The translations under genes were made by a program, and so were the position numbers. Source: Clostridioides difficile CD160 (GTDB lineage: Bacteria > Bacillota > Clostridia > Peptostreptococcales > Peptostreptococcaceae). From it: a DNA stretch of 64,000 bases. The notes under the pieces are model-generated. The model had not been told where the DNA came from. It saw only the letters and a program-made list of their open reading frames with translations, and did no database searches. Positions 37,405 through 46,821 of this stretch are shown piece by piece. Numbering within the stretch: position 1 is the first letter of the stretch; each line of letters starts with the position of its first letter. Where the stretch lies: contig NZ_AVHW01000021.1 in NCBI RefSeq assembly GCF_000449425.2, positions 1-64,000 on the forward strand, given 5' to 3'.

Positions 37405-38670
37405 ATGAAAAAATTACCAATAAAGACTGTCGTACAACGACTACTAGACTTACAAGAAGAGGGGAAAAGTGCAACACTTTTAGGAATTGGTCCTATGTCA
37501 CCAAACTTGTTACAGGCAAGTTTTGAACTAGCAAAAGATGATGATTTTCCTTTAATGTTTATTGCCAGCAGAAATCAAGTAGATGCAGATGAACTAGGTG
37601 GTGGTTATGTAAATGGTTGGAATCAAGAAACTTTTACAAAGGATATTAAGAAGATAGCTGATAAAGTTGGATTTGATGGTTTATATTACTTATGCAGAGA
37701 TCATGGAGGCCCATGGCAAAGAGACAAAGAAAGAAATGACCATTTGCCTGTTGACAAAGCCATGGAATTAGGAAAAAAATCTTATTTAGCTGATATCGAG
37801 GCAGGTTTTGATTTATTAATGATTGACCCTACAAAAGACCCGTTTGAAATGGGAAAGGTAATCCCTTTAGATATAGTCCTAGAAAGAACTGTAGAATTAA
37901 TTGAATATTGTGAAAATGAAAGAAGAAGACTCAACCTACCAGAAATAGGCTATGAAGTTGGGACAGAGGAAACAAATGGAGGATTAACTTCAACTGAGAC
38001 ATATGAAACATTTATAACTAGATTAAAAATTGAACTTGAAAAGAGAGATTTACCAATGCCAACATTTATAGTTGGTCAGACAGGGACTCTAACTAGAAAA
38101 ACAGAGCAAGTAGGCACTTTTAATTTTAAGAATGCTTATGATTTAGCTCAAATGGCTAAAAAGTATGGAGTTGGCTTAAAAGAGCATAATGGAGATTATT
38201 TAGATGATGTAACTTTATTAGAACATATACCTTCTCAAATTATTGCTACAAATGTTGCTCCTCAATATGGCACTGAAGAGACTAGAGCATACTTGAAACT
38301 AGCAGAAGTTGAAAGAAAACTAAAGGAAGAAGGATTAATTGAAAAAACTTCAAATATTAGACACGTTCTTCTTGTAGATGCTATAGAATGTGGACGTTGG
38401 AGAAAGTGGGTAATGGGAGAACAGAAAAATCTAACTACTGAAGAAATATTTAAGGATGAAGTTTTATCTAATGAGATATTAGATATTGCAGGTCATTATA
38501 CATTCAACAATGATGATGTTAAAAGAGAGATAGAAGTGCTTTATAGTAATTTAAGCAAAAATAATATTGATGGTCAAAGATTTGTTGTAGACCATATTAA
38601 ACGACCTTTACGTGATTATGCAGAATGTTATAATTTAAAAGGTGTTACTACAAGAATTTTAAATAAATAA
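37405..38670 (+). CDS. GatZ/KbaZ-like protein (class II tagatose-bisphosphate aldolase non-catalytic subunit family)
   Basis: This 421-residue protein of the GatZ/KbaZ family includes GIGPMSPNLLQASFELA, FIASRNQVDADELGGGYVNGW, LCRDHGGPWQRD, LMIDPTKDP, IGYEVGTEETNGG and PTFIVGQTGTLT. GatZ and KbaZ stabilise the aldolase subunits GatY and KbaY that split D-tagatose 1,6-bisphosphate. No GatY or KbaY gene is adjacent, so this member may act alone or with a distant partner. Placement after the PTS genes indicates catabolism of the imported sugar phosphate. Confidence 0.88.
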   Translation: MKKLPIKTVVQRLLDLQEEGKSATLLGIGPMSPNLLQASFELAKDDDFPLMFIASRNQVDADELGGGYVNGWNQETFTKDIKKIADKVGFDGLYYLCRDHGGPWQRDKERNDHLPVDKAMELGKKSYLADIEAGFDLLMIDPTKDPFEMGKVIPLDIVLERTVELIEYCENERRRLNLPEIGYEVGTEETNGGLTSTETYETFITRLKIELEKRDLPMPTFIVGQTGTLTRKTEQVGTFNFKNAYDLAQMAKKYGVGLKEHNGDYLDDVTLLEHIPSQIIATNVAPQYGTEETRAYLKLAEVERKLKEEGLIEKTSNIRHVLLVDAIECGRWRKWVMGEQKNLTTEEIFKDEVLSNEILDIAGHYTFNNDDVKREIEVLYSNLSKNNIDGQRFVVDHIKRPLRDYAECYNLKGVTTRILNK

Positions 38671-38679
38671 TAGGACTTA

Positions 38680-38734
38680 TAGTGGTAAGTATTATTATAC
38701 TAGGTATTTATAGTTATAATTATACTTACCACTA
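38680..38734 (+). other. Intercistronic hairpin between GatZ-like and HAD genes
   Basis: TAGTGGTAAGT (38680-38690) pairs perfectly with ACTTACCACTA (38724-38734). There is no T-run after it, so it is more likely a processing or stabilising hairpin, or an operator, than a terminator. Confidence 0.55.
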
Positions 38735-38757
38735 TTAAATTTAGGAGGATTAATATT

Positions 38758-39489
38758 TTGATTAATTTAATTTTTGATGTAGATGATACTTTATACAACC
38801 AATTGACACCTTTTTATATTGCATATGATAAGTTGTTTTCTTCAATAAAAGGTGTTTCTGTTGAAGATTTATATATAAGCAGTAGAAAATATAGTGATGA
38901 AGTATTCCATTTGACTGAGAGTGGAGAGATGCCAATTGAGAAAATGCATGTATATAGAATAATGAAGGCTTTTGAAGAATTAGGAAATCCTATTACAGAA
39001 AAGGATGCTCAAAATTTTCAAGATGAGTATATATATCAGCAATCACAAATTACTTTAATACCAGAAATTGAGCAGATTTTGAATTTTTCTAAAGAAAGAA
39101 ATATTAATATAGGAATCATAACGAATGGGCCATCAGCGCATCAAAGGATGAAGTTAAAGCAGTTGAATATTGAAAAATGGGTTGACAAAAATCATATTTT
39201 TATTTCTAGTGAGGTTGGTTTTTCTAAGCCAGACATCAATATTTTTAGAGTGGCTGAGAATGTCATGAATCTAGATAGAGAAAATACATATTATATAGGC
39301 GATTCTTATAAAAATGATGTAGTAGGTGCTAGAAAAGCTGGATGGAAGAGTGTTTGGATGAATCATAGAGGTCATGGAGTAGAAGAATTGTTTTATAAGC
39401 CTGATTTTGTAATTTTGAAATATAAGGATTTATTGTCTTTACTTATAAAAGTATGTAGTAAATCAAATATTAGTAATAGAATTATATAA
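38758..39489 (+). CDS. HAD-superfamily hydrolase
   Basis: This 243-residue HAD phosphatase has nucleophile motif FDVDDTLYNQL near the N-terminus, motif II IITNGPSAHQ, the motif III lysine in VGFSKPDINIF, and motif IV YIGDSYKNDVVGA. It begins at TTG behind AGGAGG (38743-38748). A cap region of about 80 residues precedes motif II. As last gene of the PTS operon it may dephosphorylate a sugar phosphate that accumulates from the pathway. That role is inferred from position. Confidence 0.9.
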   Translation: MINLIFDVDDTLYNQLTPFYIAYDKLFSSIKGVSVEDLYISSRKYSDEVFHLTESGEMPIEKMHVYRIMKAFEELGNPITEKDAQNFQDEYIYQQSQITLIPEIEQILNFSKERNINIGIITNGPSAHQRMKLKQLNIEKWVDKNHIFISSEVGFSKPDINIFRVAENVMNLDRENTYYIGDSYKNDVVGARKAGWKSVWMNHRGHGVEELFYKPDFVILKYKDLLSLLIKVCSKSNISNRII

Positions 39490-39567
39490 AATAATTAAGA
39501 GTAGCTATGTAAAATTATATATTTAAATTGTAGGGAATCTATTTTTTATTAAAAAACAGATTATTTA

Positions 39568-39614
39568 GAAAAAGGGGAGGTCTTAAAATAAAAATTTGAG
39601 TATCCCCCTTTTGA
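39568..39614. terminator. Terminator between convergent PTS and coat genes
   Basis: AAAAAGGGGAGGTCTT pairs with GAGTATCCCCCTTTT with a small mismatch, with A and T flanks on both sides. It can serve the HAD gene and the minus-strand coat genes. Confidence 0.75.
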
Positions 39615-39658
39615 TTATCTAATTAAAATGAAATAATTAGAAATATATTTTATTTAGC

Positions 39659-39952
39659 TTAATCAATAACGTTTTGAGATTCCTTATAGCTACATGTTAA
39701 CTGTTGAATAGGCTTGTCATATGGCTTAACCCATCCTTTATTAATACTTAATTCTGCAAGTGCTGTATGACCTTCAACCATTTGAGTTAGTGAAGCTGAA
39801 TATATAGCTCTCAATTCAGGGGTACTACTTGTTAATGCAGAGTTAAGGTACATATTAGCAGATGCTTTAGAAGATGCAAGCATACTTAATATTATTACTT
39901 TATCGTCTATATAAGTATTGTTTTTAATTAGATTTTCTATCATATTTCTCAT
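39659..39952 (-). CDS. Spore coat CotF-like protein
   Basis: This 97-residue helical protein resembles the coat F family (DDKVIILSMLASSKASANMYLNSALTSSTPELRAIYSASL then a GWV motif). CotF-type proteins are ferritin-like coat components made in the mother cell. It is second of a two-gene minus-strand unit, 5 bases after its partner, with GAGGAGG before the ATG. Confidence 0.75.
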   Translation of the reverse strand: MRNMIENLIKNNTYIDDKVIILSMLASSKASANMYLNSALTSSTPELRAIYSASLTQMVEGHTALAELSINKGWVKPYDKPIQQLTCSYKESQNVID

Positions 39953-39957
39953 ATTGT

Positions 39958-40173
39958 CTATACCTCCTCAGAAATTAGTATTTCATTTTCAACTATAAAT
40001 TGTTGCATAGCTTTAATTCTTCCTTCTGTTGCTAATATACTAGATTCTGATTGTCTTTTTAGGTCTTCATCTGATATTAACATATTTATTGCTCTTTGCA
40101 TAAGTAATCCATCAGATTCCATTTTTATAACAGCTGCTAAAGATATTTTTTCAGTTTCTGAAAGTATTCTCAT
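39958..40173 (-). CDS. Small protein cotranscribed with the CotF-like gene
   Basis: This 71-residue, mostly helical, acidic protein (MRILSETEKISLAAVIKMESDGLLMQRAINMLISDEDLKRQSES..) has an AGGAGATGATT ribosome-binding site. I do not recognise a named family. Close coupling to the CotF-like gene suggests a spore-coat role. Confidence 0.7.
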   Translation of the reverse strand: MRILSETEKISLAAVIKMESDGLLMQRAINMLISDEDLKRQSESSILATEGRIKAMQQFIVENEILISEEV

Positions 40174-40206
40174 TTAATCATCTCCTATATTGTAATTTAT
40201 TCTTTA

Positions 40207-40240
40207 ATATTATGTCTTCCTTTTTAATGAAATAACCATA
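40207..40240 (-). promoter_or_regulatory. Possible mother-cell sigma (SigE/SigK) promoter for the coat genes
   Basis: On the minus strand CATAATAT (40214-40207) fits the SigE/SigK -10 pattern CATAnnnT, about 33 bases before the start codon. The -35 match is weak, so this is tentative. Confidence 0.3.
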
Positions 40241-40315
40241 ACATTTTTTTACAGTATCTTATATTCTATTTATATCAAATTTTAATCAACTCATAAAATT
40301 TTTTAGGAGGATAAA

Positions 40316-40700
40316 ATGAATTTTAAAAATAAAACCAAAGTATTAAGTTTATGTTTAATATCAATACTAATGATATTTACATCGTGTACGAATCCTAAAA
40401 GAGGGAAACAACTGAAATCAATATATTAGCAACTATAGACTTACATGGAGAAGTTACATATAATAAAAAAATAAATAAAGAAAAAAGAACCTAATATGAT
40501 ATTAGTAGATTTTTATGAGTCAGATGATTTAAGACAATGGAGCAATATCCTAGTGATGCTTGAGATGTTTACGGAAACGATGAAATAGTTAAAAAAGAAA
40601 TGACTATAATTATACAAATGAGTGAAGTTAAATATGATTCAGTAGTATTTGGTAATAATGAGTCTGTTGCCATCTCTAAAAAATGATTTACTGTTAACTA
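40316..40700 (+). pseudogene. Decayed paralogue of the lipoprotein metallophosphoesterase
   Basis: An AGGAGG and ATG open a lipoprotein signal (MNFKNKTKVLSLCLISILMIFTSC). The frame is then shifted. After the shift comes TTEINILATIDLHGEV, almost identical to TTEINVLATTDLHGV of the 21242 protein. Later scraps include MILVDFYESDD and VVFGNNES (compare LVDAGDFFDSG and VLGNHEF). Multiple stops and large deletions show it is dead, while the strong start site may still translate a short lipoprotein of about 37 residues. Confidence 0.85.
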
Positions 40701-41069
40701 ATATATAAATAATATTAGAAAAGAAGGTTTATATTATGATATTTAACAGGCATTCTTTTAAAAAAGAGTTGATAAGGTAAAAAAGAAGTAATAAAAAATA
40801 ATATATAAAAATTCAAAAAAGGAGTTAAATTTAAAAGTTGATTAAAAAAATCAATCTTGAGACTATCCATTTTTTATTTTAACAAAAAAATATAAATATA
40901 GTTCGACACAGGGCGAATGAAAAAAATACAAGAAATATTTTTTTTAAAAAATTTCAAAAAAGAGTTGATAATATATGTATATTAATATAAAATTTAAGGT
41001 GTATAATTCGTATAATGATACGAATGATTTGAAATGTAAAATAACTTATAAACGGAGAGGGGAAGTCTA
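40701..41069 (+). promoter_or_regulatory. Upstream region of the pur operon with an inverted-repeat operator candidate
   Basis: This AT-rich leader of about 370 bases has no riboswitch that I can recognise. It holds a perfect dyad, ATTCGTAT-AATG-ATACGAAT (41006-41025), about 45 bases before purE, which overlaps TATAAT-like boxes (41002-41007 and 41011-41016). A second TTCG/CGAA pair (TTCGACACAGGGCGAA, about 40902-40917) lies 100 bases upstream. The CGAA cores resemble Bacillus PurR boxes. Assignment to PurR is inference. Confidence 0.45.
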
Positions 41070-41546
41070 ATGAAAGTAGCAGTAGTTATGGGTTCAAAAT
41101 CAGATTATCCAAAATTAGAAGAAGGGATAAAACTACTTGAAAAATATGGAATAGAAGTTGTAGCAAGAGCATTATCTGCTCATAGAACACCAGAACAACT
41201 TTCAATATTCCTAAAAGAAATAGAAGATGATACTGATGTAATAATAGCAGCAGCAGGAAAGGCAGCACATTTACCAGGTGTAATAGCTTCACAAACACTA
41301 ATTCCTGTAATAGGATTACCTATTAAATCATCAACTATGGACGGACTAGACTCACTTTTATCAATAGTTCAAATGCCAAAAGGAATACCAGTTGCAACAG
41401 TTACAATAGATTTAGGTTTAAACGCAGCTTTATTGGCATTACAGATAATGACTTTAAAATACCCAAAATTAAAAGAGGATTTGAAATCATATAGAGAAGA
41501 GATGGCACAAAAGGTGCTAGAAGACGACAAGAATTTAAGGGGGTAG
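41070..41546 (+). CDS. purE: N5-carboxyaminoimidazole ribonucleotide mutase
   Basis: This class I PurE converts N5-CAIR to CAIR in IMP synthesis. The 158-residue protein has [13 protein letters not shown], the substrate loop SAHRTPEQL, and [15 protein letters not shown]. It is the first gene of an eight-gene purine operon, 5 bases before purC. No purK is in this operon. Confidence 0.97.
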   Translation: MKVAVVMGSKSDYPKLEEGIKLLEKYGIEVVARALSAHRTPEQLSIFLKEIEDDTDVIIAAAGKAAHLPGVIASQTLIPVIGLPIKSSTMDGLDSLLSIVQMPKGIPVATVTIDLGLNAALLALQIMTLKYPKLKEDLKSYREEMAQKVLEDDKNLRG

Positions 41547-41551
41547 CAGAA

Positions 41552-42250
41552 ATGTTATTATATGAAGGAAAAGCAAAACAAGTATACTCTACAGATAATG
41601 AAAATGAATATGTTGTTTATTATAAAGATGATGCAACAGCATTTAATGGAGAAAAAAAAGCAGAAATATCTTCAAAAGGTATACTAAACAATAAGATATC
41701 AACAATAATCTTTGAAATGTTAAAAGAAAATAATATAAATACACACTTTATAAAAAGTTTATCAGATAGAGAAATGCTAGTTAAAAAAGTAGAGATTTTA
41801 CCATTAGAGGTAATAGTAAGAAATATTGCTGCGGGCTCTATTTGCAAAAGAGTTGGTCTTGAAGAAGGTGAAGTTTTCGATGAGCCAATCTTTGAAATAA
41901 GCTATAAAAATGATGCTTATGGTGACCCAATGTTAAATGACGATTATGCAGTAGCAATGAAATTAGCAACTAGAGAAGAATTAAAATTCTTAAGAGAAGA
42001 AACTTTAAAAATAAATGAATTACTAAAAGCATTTTTCTTAAAATTAAACCTAAAGTTAGTTGACTTTAAAATAGAATTTGGTAAAGATTCAGAAGGAAAC
42101 ATAATATTGGCAGATGAAGTATCACCAGACACTTGTAGACTTTGGGATGTAAATACAAATGAAAAGTTAGATAAGGACAGATTTAGAAGAGACCTTGGAG
42201 ACCTTGTAGAAGGTTATATGGAAGTACTTTCAAGAATGAATAATAAATAG
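41552..42250 (+). CDS. purC: Phosphoribosylaminoimidazole-succinocarboxamide synthase
   Basis: This SAICAR synthetase joins CAIR with aspartate using ATP. The 232-residue protein has [11 protein letters not shown] at the N-terminus, the [14 protein letters not shown] signature and the Mg-binding [14 protein letters not shown]. It lies between purE and purF with gaps of 5 and 11 bases. Confidence 0.97.
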   Translation: MLLYEGKAKQVYSTDNENEYVVYYKDDATAFNGEKKAEISSKGILNNKISTIIFEMLKENNINTHFIKSLSDREMLVKKVEILPLEVIVRNIAAGSICKRVGLEEGEVFDEPIFEISYKNDAYGDPMLNDDYAVAMKLATREELKFLREETLKINELLKAFFLKLNLKLVDFKIEFGKDSEGNIILADEVSPDTCRLWDVNTNEKLDKDRFRRDLGDLVEGYMEVLSRMNNK

Positions 42251-42261
42251 GAGGCAAATGT

Positions 42262-43629
42262 ATGTGTGGAGTTTTAGGGATTTACTCTAATAAAGATGTA
42301 ACTAAAGAACTATATTATTCTTTATATTCTATGCAACACAGAGGGCAAGAAAGCTGTGGTTTAGCTCTTTTGGATGATGGAGAAATTAAGTACAAAAAAG
42401 ATATGGGATTAGTTGGAGATGTTTTTAAAGAAAGTGAACTATCTAAGTTAAAAGGAAATATAGGTATTGGACATGTTAGATATTCAACAGCTGGGGGAAG
42501 TCATGTTTCAAACTGTCAACCTTTAGTTGGAAGTTGTAGAAAAAGACAATTAGCCATAGCTCATAATGGAAATCTAGTTAATGCAAATTATTTAAAAGAC
42601 ATGTTAGAAGAAGATGGATATATGTTCCAAACTAATTCAGATACAGAAGTGATTTTATATATACTTGCAAGATATTACAAAGGTGATATAGTAGAAAGTT
42701 TAAAAATGACTATGGATTATATCAAAGGTGCATATGCTCTTGTAATAATGAGTCAGGAAGAATTGGTTGCAGTTAGAGACCCACATGGATTCAGACCTCT
42801 TGTACTTGGTAAAAAGGGCGATGAATATATATTTGCATCAGAAAATTGTGCAATAGACATACTTGGCGGAGAAGTTATAAGAGATGTAGAGCCAGGGGAA
42901 ATAATAATAGTTAAAGATGGAGAATTAAAATCATATTTTTATTCAGAAAATTATAAGCCGGTTAAGAAGAGTTGTATATTTGAACACATATACTTTGCAA
43001 GAAACGATGCAACTATAGACAATGTAAATGCATATGAATTTAGAATTAAATGTGGTGAAAGATTAGCTCAAAATGAAAATGTAAATGCAGATATGGTAGT
43101 TCCAGTTCCAGATTCAGGTTGGCCAGGAGCTATTGGTTATGCAAATGCTAGTGGATTAAAAATAAGTGAAGGCTTAGTTAAAAATAGATATGTAGGAAGA
43201 ACATTTATAAAACCTACACAAGAAGAAAGAGAAATAGCTGTAAAAATAAAATTAAATCCTCTTTCAACAATAATAAAAGGAAAATCTATAATTTTAGTAG
43301 ATGATTCAATTGTAAGAGGAACTACATCTAAACAGTTAGTAAAATCTTTAAGAGAAGCAGGAGCAAAAGAAATTCATCTTAGAATAACATCTCCTCCAGT
43401 AGCTTACTCTTGTTATTATGGAATAGATACTCCAAATCGTTCTAAATTAATTGCATCAAGTAACAACGTAGAAGAAATGAGAGAATATATTGGATGTGAT
43501 AGTCTAAAATTCCTAGATATAGAAGGAATGTTAGATGCAGCAGAGCACAAGTCTACTTTCTGTAAAGCTTGTTTTGATGGAGAATACCCAGTTAAGAAAA
43601 TTGATAAGGAGGAATTACTTTCATGTTAA
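42262..43629 (+). CDS. purF: Amidophosphoribosyltransferase
   Basis: This enzyme is the first committed step of purine synthesis, making phosphoribosylamine from PRPP and glutamine. The 455-residue Ntn glutaminase starts MCGVLGI, so Cys2 becomes the N-terminal nucleophile without a propeptide. The PRPP loop is ILVDDSIVRGTTS. Cysteines near the end (TFCKACFDGEYP and earlier CGERL, IGCDSL) resemble the ligands of the [4Fe-4S] cluster in the Bacillus type. It overlaps purM by 7 bases. Confidence 0.97.
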   Translation: MCGVLGIYSNKDVTKELYYSLYSMQHRGQESCGLALLDDGEIKYKKDMGLVGDVFKESELSKLKGNIGIGHVRYSTAGGSHVSNCQPLVGSCRKRQLAIAHNGNLVNANYLKDMLEEDGYMFQTNSDTEVILYILARYYKGDIVESLKMTMDYIKGAYALVIMSQEELVAVRDPHGFRPLVLGKKGDEYIFASENCAIDILGGEVIRDVEPGEIIIVKDGELKSYFYSENYKPVKKSCIFEHIYFARNDATIDNVNAYEFRIKCGERLAQNENVNADMVVPVPDSGWPGAIGYANASGLKISEGLVKNRYVGRTFIKPTQEEREIAVKIKLNPLSTIIKGKSIILVDDSIVRGTTSKQLVKSLREAGAKEIHLRITSPPVAYSCYYGIDTPNRSKLIASSNNVEEMREYIGCDSLKFLDIEGMLDAAEHKSTFCKACFDGEYPVKKIDKEELLSC

Positions 43630-44699
43630 CATATAAAGAATCAGGTGTAGATATAGATGAAGGAAATAGAGCAGTAGACCTTATAAAAGGTAAAATAAAA
43701 GGGACTTATGATGGAAATGTAGTTGGAGATTTAGGTAACTTTAGTGGATTATACAGTTTAAAAGATTTTGTGGGAATGAAAGAACCAGTTTTGCTTGCAT
43801 CTACAGATGGTGTTGGGACTAAGTTAAAAATAGCTCAAATGATGGACAAGCATGATACTGTTGGAATAGATTTAGTTGCAATGTGTGTAAATGATTTAAT
43901 TTGCCAAGGAGCAAAGCCATTATTTTTCCTTGATTATATAGCTCTTGGGAAATTAGTTCCTGAGCATATAGAAAAAATAGTTGGTGGAATTGCAGATGGT
44001 TGTAAAATGTCTGGTTGTGCACTAATTGGTGGAGAAACTGCTGAGATGCCTGGTATGTATGGAGATGATGATTATGATTTAGCGGGATTCTCTGTAGGTA
44101 TAGCAGACAAAGAAAAGATTGTTTCTGGAAACAGTGTTAAATCAGGAGATGTATTAGTTGGTATATCTTCAAGTGGAGTACACAGTAATGGATTTTCTTT
44201 TATAAGAAAGATATTTTTAGAAACTTACAACTATAAGATGGAACAATATGTTGAAGAACTAGGAATGACAGTTGGGGAAGCGCTTTTAACACCAACTAAA
44301 ATATATGTTAAATTAGCTTTAGATGTATTAGCTAAACATGATATAAAAGCTATAGCTCACATAACTGGTGGAGGGCTTATAGAAAACATAACAAGGGTTA
44401 TACCTAAAGGATTAGGATTAGACATCAATAAAAAATCTTGGGATAAGCCTCCTATATTTAAAATGATAGAAGGTTTTAATGCTGTTGATGAGAGAGAACT
44501 TCACAAAAGTTTCAACATGGGTATTGGACTAGTTTTAATAGTAAATAAAGAAGATGCTAACAATGTTGTAGACTTTATAAACAATAGAGAAAATGACAAT
44601 GCTGCTTATGTAGATAAAAAATACAGTGAATTATTAGAAGATAAAGCATATATAATTGGTGAAGTAGTAGAGAGTCATGAAGGTGTAGAATTATGTTAA
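43623..44699 (+). CDS. purM: Phosphoribosylformylglycinamidine cyclo-ligase (AIR synthetase)
   Basis: This enzyme closes the imidazole ring of FGAM with ATP to give AIR. The 358-residue protein has SGLYSLKD, DGVGTKLKIAQ, GGETAEMPGMY and SSGVHSNGFS, all typical. It overlaps purF upstream and purN downstream by 7 bases each, which implies translational coupling. Confidence 0.97.
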   Translation: MLTYKESGVDIDEGNRAVDLIKGKIKGTYDGNVVGDLGNFSGLYSLKDFVGMKEPVLLASTDGVGTKLKIAQMMDKHDTVGIDLVAMCVNDLICQGAKPLFFLDYIALGKLVPEHIEKIVGGIADGCKMSGCALIGGETAEMPGMYGDDDYDLAGFSVGIADKEKIVSGNSVKSGDVLVGISSSGVHSNGFSFIRKIFLETYNYKMEQYVEELGMTVGEALLTPTKIYVKLALDVLAKHDIKAIAHITGGGLIENITRVIPKGLGLDINKKSWDKPPIFKMIEGFNAVDERELHKSFNMGIGLVLIVNKEDANNVVDFINNRENDNAAYVDKKYSELLEDKAYIIGEVVESHEGVELC

Positions 44700-45286
44700 A
44701 TATAGGAGTTTTAATATCTGGTGGGGGAACAAATTTACAAGCAGTTATAGATGGAACTGAATCTGGAAAAATAAAAGGTCAGGTTAAAGTAGTTATCTCA
44801 AGTAAGCAAGATGCTTATGGCTTAGAGAGAGCTAAAAATCATAACATAAAGGCAATTTGTGAAACTAATGAAGACAAGATAATAGAAATTCTTAAAGAAA
44901 ATAAAATAGATTTAGTAGTTTTGGCTGGTTATTTAAAAATAATCAGCCCAAAGCTGGTTAATGAGTTTAGAAACAAAATGATAAACATACATCCATCATT
45001 AATTCCTTCATTCTGTGGAGCTGGATTTTACGGAGAAAGAGTTCATCAAGGTGTTATAGATTATGGAGCCAAAGTAACTGGAGCTACAGTTCATTTTGTT
45101 GACGAGGGTGCTGATACTGGACCAATTATAATGCAAGATGTAGTTAAGGTTAATCAAGATGATGATGCAAAGACACTTGCAACAAGAGTGTTAGAAGTTG
45201 AACATAGGATTTTAATAGAAAGTTTGAGTCTTTTTTGTGAAAATAAATTAAAACTTCAAGGTAGGAGAGTGTTTATAAATGAGTAA
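44693..45286 (+). CDS. purN: Phosphoribosylglycinamide formyltransferase
   Basis: This folate-dependent enzyme formylates GAR. The 197-residue protein has LISGGGTNLQAVID, VVLAGYLKIISPKLV, the catalytic NIHPSLIPSF, and HFVDEGADTGPIIMQ with the catalytic histidine and aspartate. It overlaps purM by 7 bases and purH by 8. Confidence 0.97.
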   Translation: MLNIGVLISGGGTNLQAVIDGTESGKIKGQVKVVISSKQDAYGLERAKNHNIKAICETNEDKIIEILKENKIDLVVLAGYLKIISPKLVNEFRNKMINIHPSLIPSFCGAGFYGERVHQGVIDYGAKVTGATVHFVDEGADTGPIIMQDVVKVNQDDDAKTLATRVLEVEHRILIESLSLFCENKLKLQGRRVFINE

Positions 45287-46811
45287 GAGAGCTTTAATAA
45301 GTGTAACTGATAAGACAGGTGTAGTAGAATTTGCTAAAGAGTTAAATAAGCTAGATTATGAAATTATATCTACAGGAAATACTTTCAAGACATTAAAAGA
45401 AAATGGAGTTAATGTAATGCAAGTTGAAGATGTTACAAACTTCCCAGAAATATTAGATGGAAGAGTAAAAACATTAAATCCATATATACATGGTGGGATA
45501 CTTTACAAAAGAGATAAAGACTCTCATGTGAAAACTGTAAATGAACACAAAATACATTCAATAGATTTAGTAGCTGTAAATTTATATGATTTTGAAGGAA
45601 CTTTAAAGGCTGGAAAAAGCCACGATGAAATGATAGAAAACATAGATATTGGTGGCCCATCTATGATACGTTCTGCTGCTAAAAACTATAAAGATGTAAT
45701 AGTAGTAGTAGATATAAAAGATTATGAGTCTATAATAGAAAAATTAAAAACAGACACAATGACATTAGAAGACAGAAAAAAATTATCATATAAAGCTTTC
45801 TCAACTACAGGAAGATATGATGCATTAATATCTAGTTATTTTGCTGGAGAAGTTGGAGATACATATCCTGACATATTAAATTTAACTTTCCAAAAAGAAC
45901 AAACTTTAAGATATGGAGAAAATCCACATCAAAATGGTTTCTTATATTCACAATCAAATGCAAAAAATCCAATCTTAAATTATGAGCAATTAGGCGGTAA
46001 AGAACTTTCTTTTAACAACTTAAACGATTTACATGGATGTTTAGAAGTAATGAGAGAATTTAAAGATAGTGAAGAAGTAGTTTCAGTAGCTATAAAACAT
46101 GCTAATTCATGTGGAGTGGGATTAGGTAAAGATGCTTTTGAAGCATATACAAAATGTTATGAAGCAGATAAAGTTTCAATATTTGGTGGAATAGTAGGAA
46201 TAACTTCTACTGTAGACAAAGCTACAGCAGAGAAATTAAATGAAATATTCTTAGAGATAGTAGTAGCATATGATTTTGAGCCAGAAGCTTTAGAGGTACT
46301 TAAACAAAAGAAAAATTTAAGAATACTAAAATTAGCTAAGATAGAAGATAGTTTACAACCATATGAAATGAAATATTTAGATGGAAAATTATTAATACAA
46401 GATAGAAATAGCACTTTAGCAGAAAAAAGTGAAAATGTAACAAAAGCAAAACCAACAGATGAACAACTTAAGGACATGGAATTTGGTATGAGAGTAGTAA
46501 AAAATATGAAATCAAATGCAATTGCGATAGTAAAAAATGGTCAAACTTTAGCTTTAGGTTGTGGGCAAACATCAAGAATTTGGGCATTAAAAAATGCTCT
46601 TGAAAACAACAAAGATAAAGACTTTACAGGAGCTGTTTTAGCATCAGATGCATTTTTCCCATTTGATGATTGTGTAACATTAGCTCATGAATATGGAATA
46701 TCAGCAGTAGTTCAACCAGGTGGTTCTATAAAGGATAAAGATTCAATAGAAGCTTGTGATAAGTATGATATGGTTATGGTATTTACAGGAATAAGACACT
46801 TCAAACACTAA
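45279..46811 (+). CDS. purH: Bifunctional AICAR transformylase / IMP cyclohydrolase
   Basis: PurH performs the last two steps to IMP. The 510-residue protein has an N-terminal IMP cyclohydrolase domain (ISVTDKTGVVEFAKEL, GRVKTLNPYIHGGIL) and a C-terminal AICAR transformylase domain. The latter has LRYGENPHQ, the catalytic KHANSCGVG, the GCGQTSR loop, and ends near ITGIRHFKH-like VFTGIRHFKH. Confidence 0.97.
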   Translation: MSKRALISVTDKTGVVEFAKELNKLDYEIISTGNTFKTLKENGVNVMQVEDVTNFPEILDGRVKTLNPYIHGGILYKRDKDSHVKTVNEHKIHSIDLVAVNLYDFEGTLKAGKSHDEMIENIDIGGPSMIRSAAKNYKDVIVVVDIKDYESIIEKLKTDTMTLEDRKKLSYKAFSTTGRYDALISSYFAGEVGDTYPDILNLTFQKEQTLRYGENPHQNGFLYSQSNAKNPILNYEQLGGKELSFNNLNDLHGCLEVMREFKDSEEVVSVAIKHANSCGVGLGKDAFEAYTKCYEADKVSIFGGIVGITSTVDKATAEKLNEIFLEIVVAYDFEPEALEVLKQKKNLRILKLAKIEDSLQPYEMKYLDGKLLIQDRNSTLAEKSENVTKAKPTDEQLKDMEFGMRVVKNMKSNAIAIVKNGQTLALGCGQTSRIWALKNALENNKDKDFTGAVLASDAFFPFDDCVTLAHEYGISAVVQPGGSIKDKDSIEACDKYDMVMVFTGIRHFKH

Positions 46812-46821
46812 GGAGGATATT

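Noticed and set aside
40316-40430. Short lipoprotein of about 37 residues as a functional gene
   Set aside because: It is the start of a gene broken by frameshift; homology to the 21242 protein resumes in another frame.
40701-41069. Riboswitch (PRPP, ZTP or purine) in the pur leader
   Set aside because: None of the conserved aptamer segments could be found, and no terminator hairpin lies close to purE.
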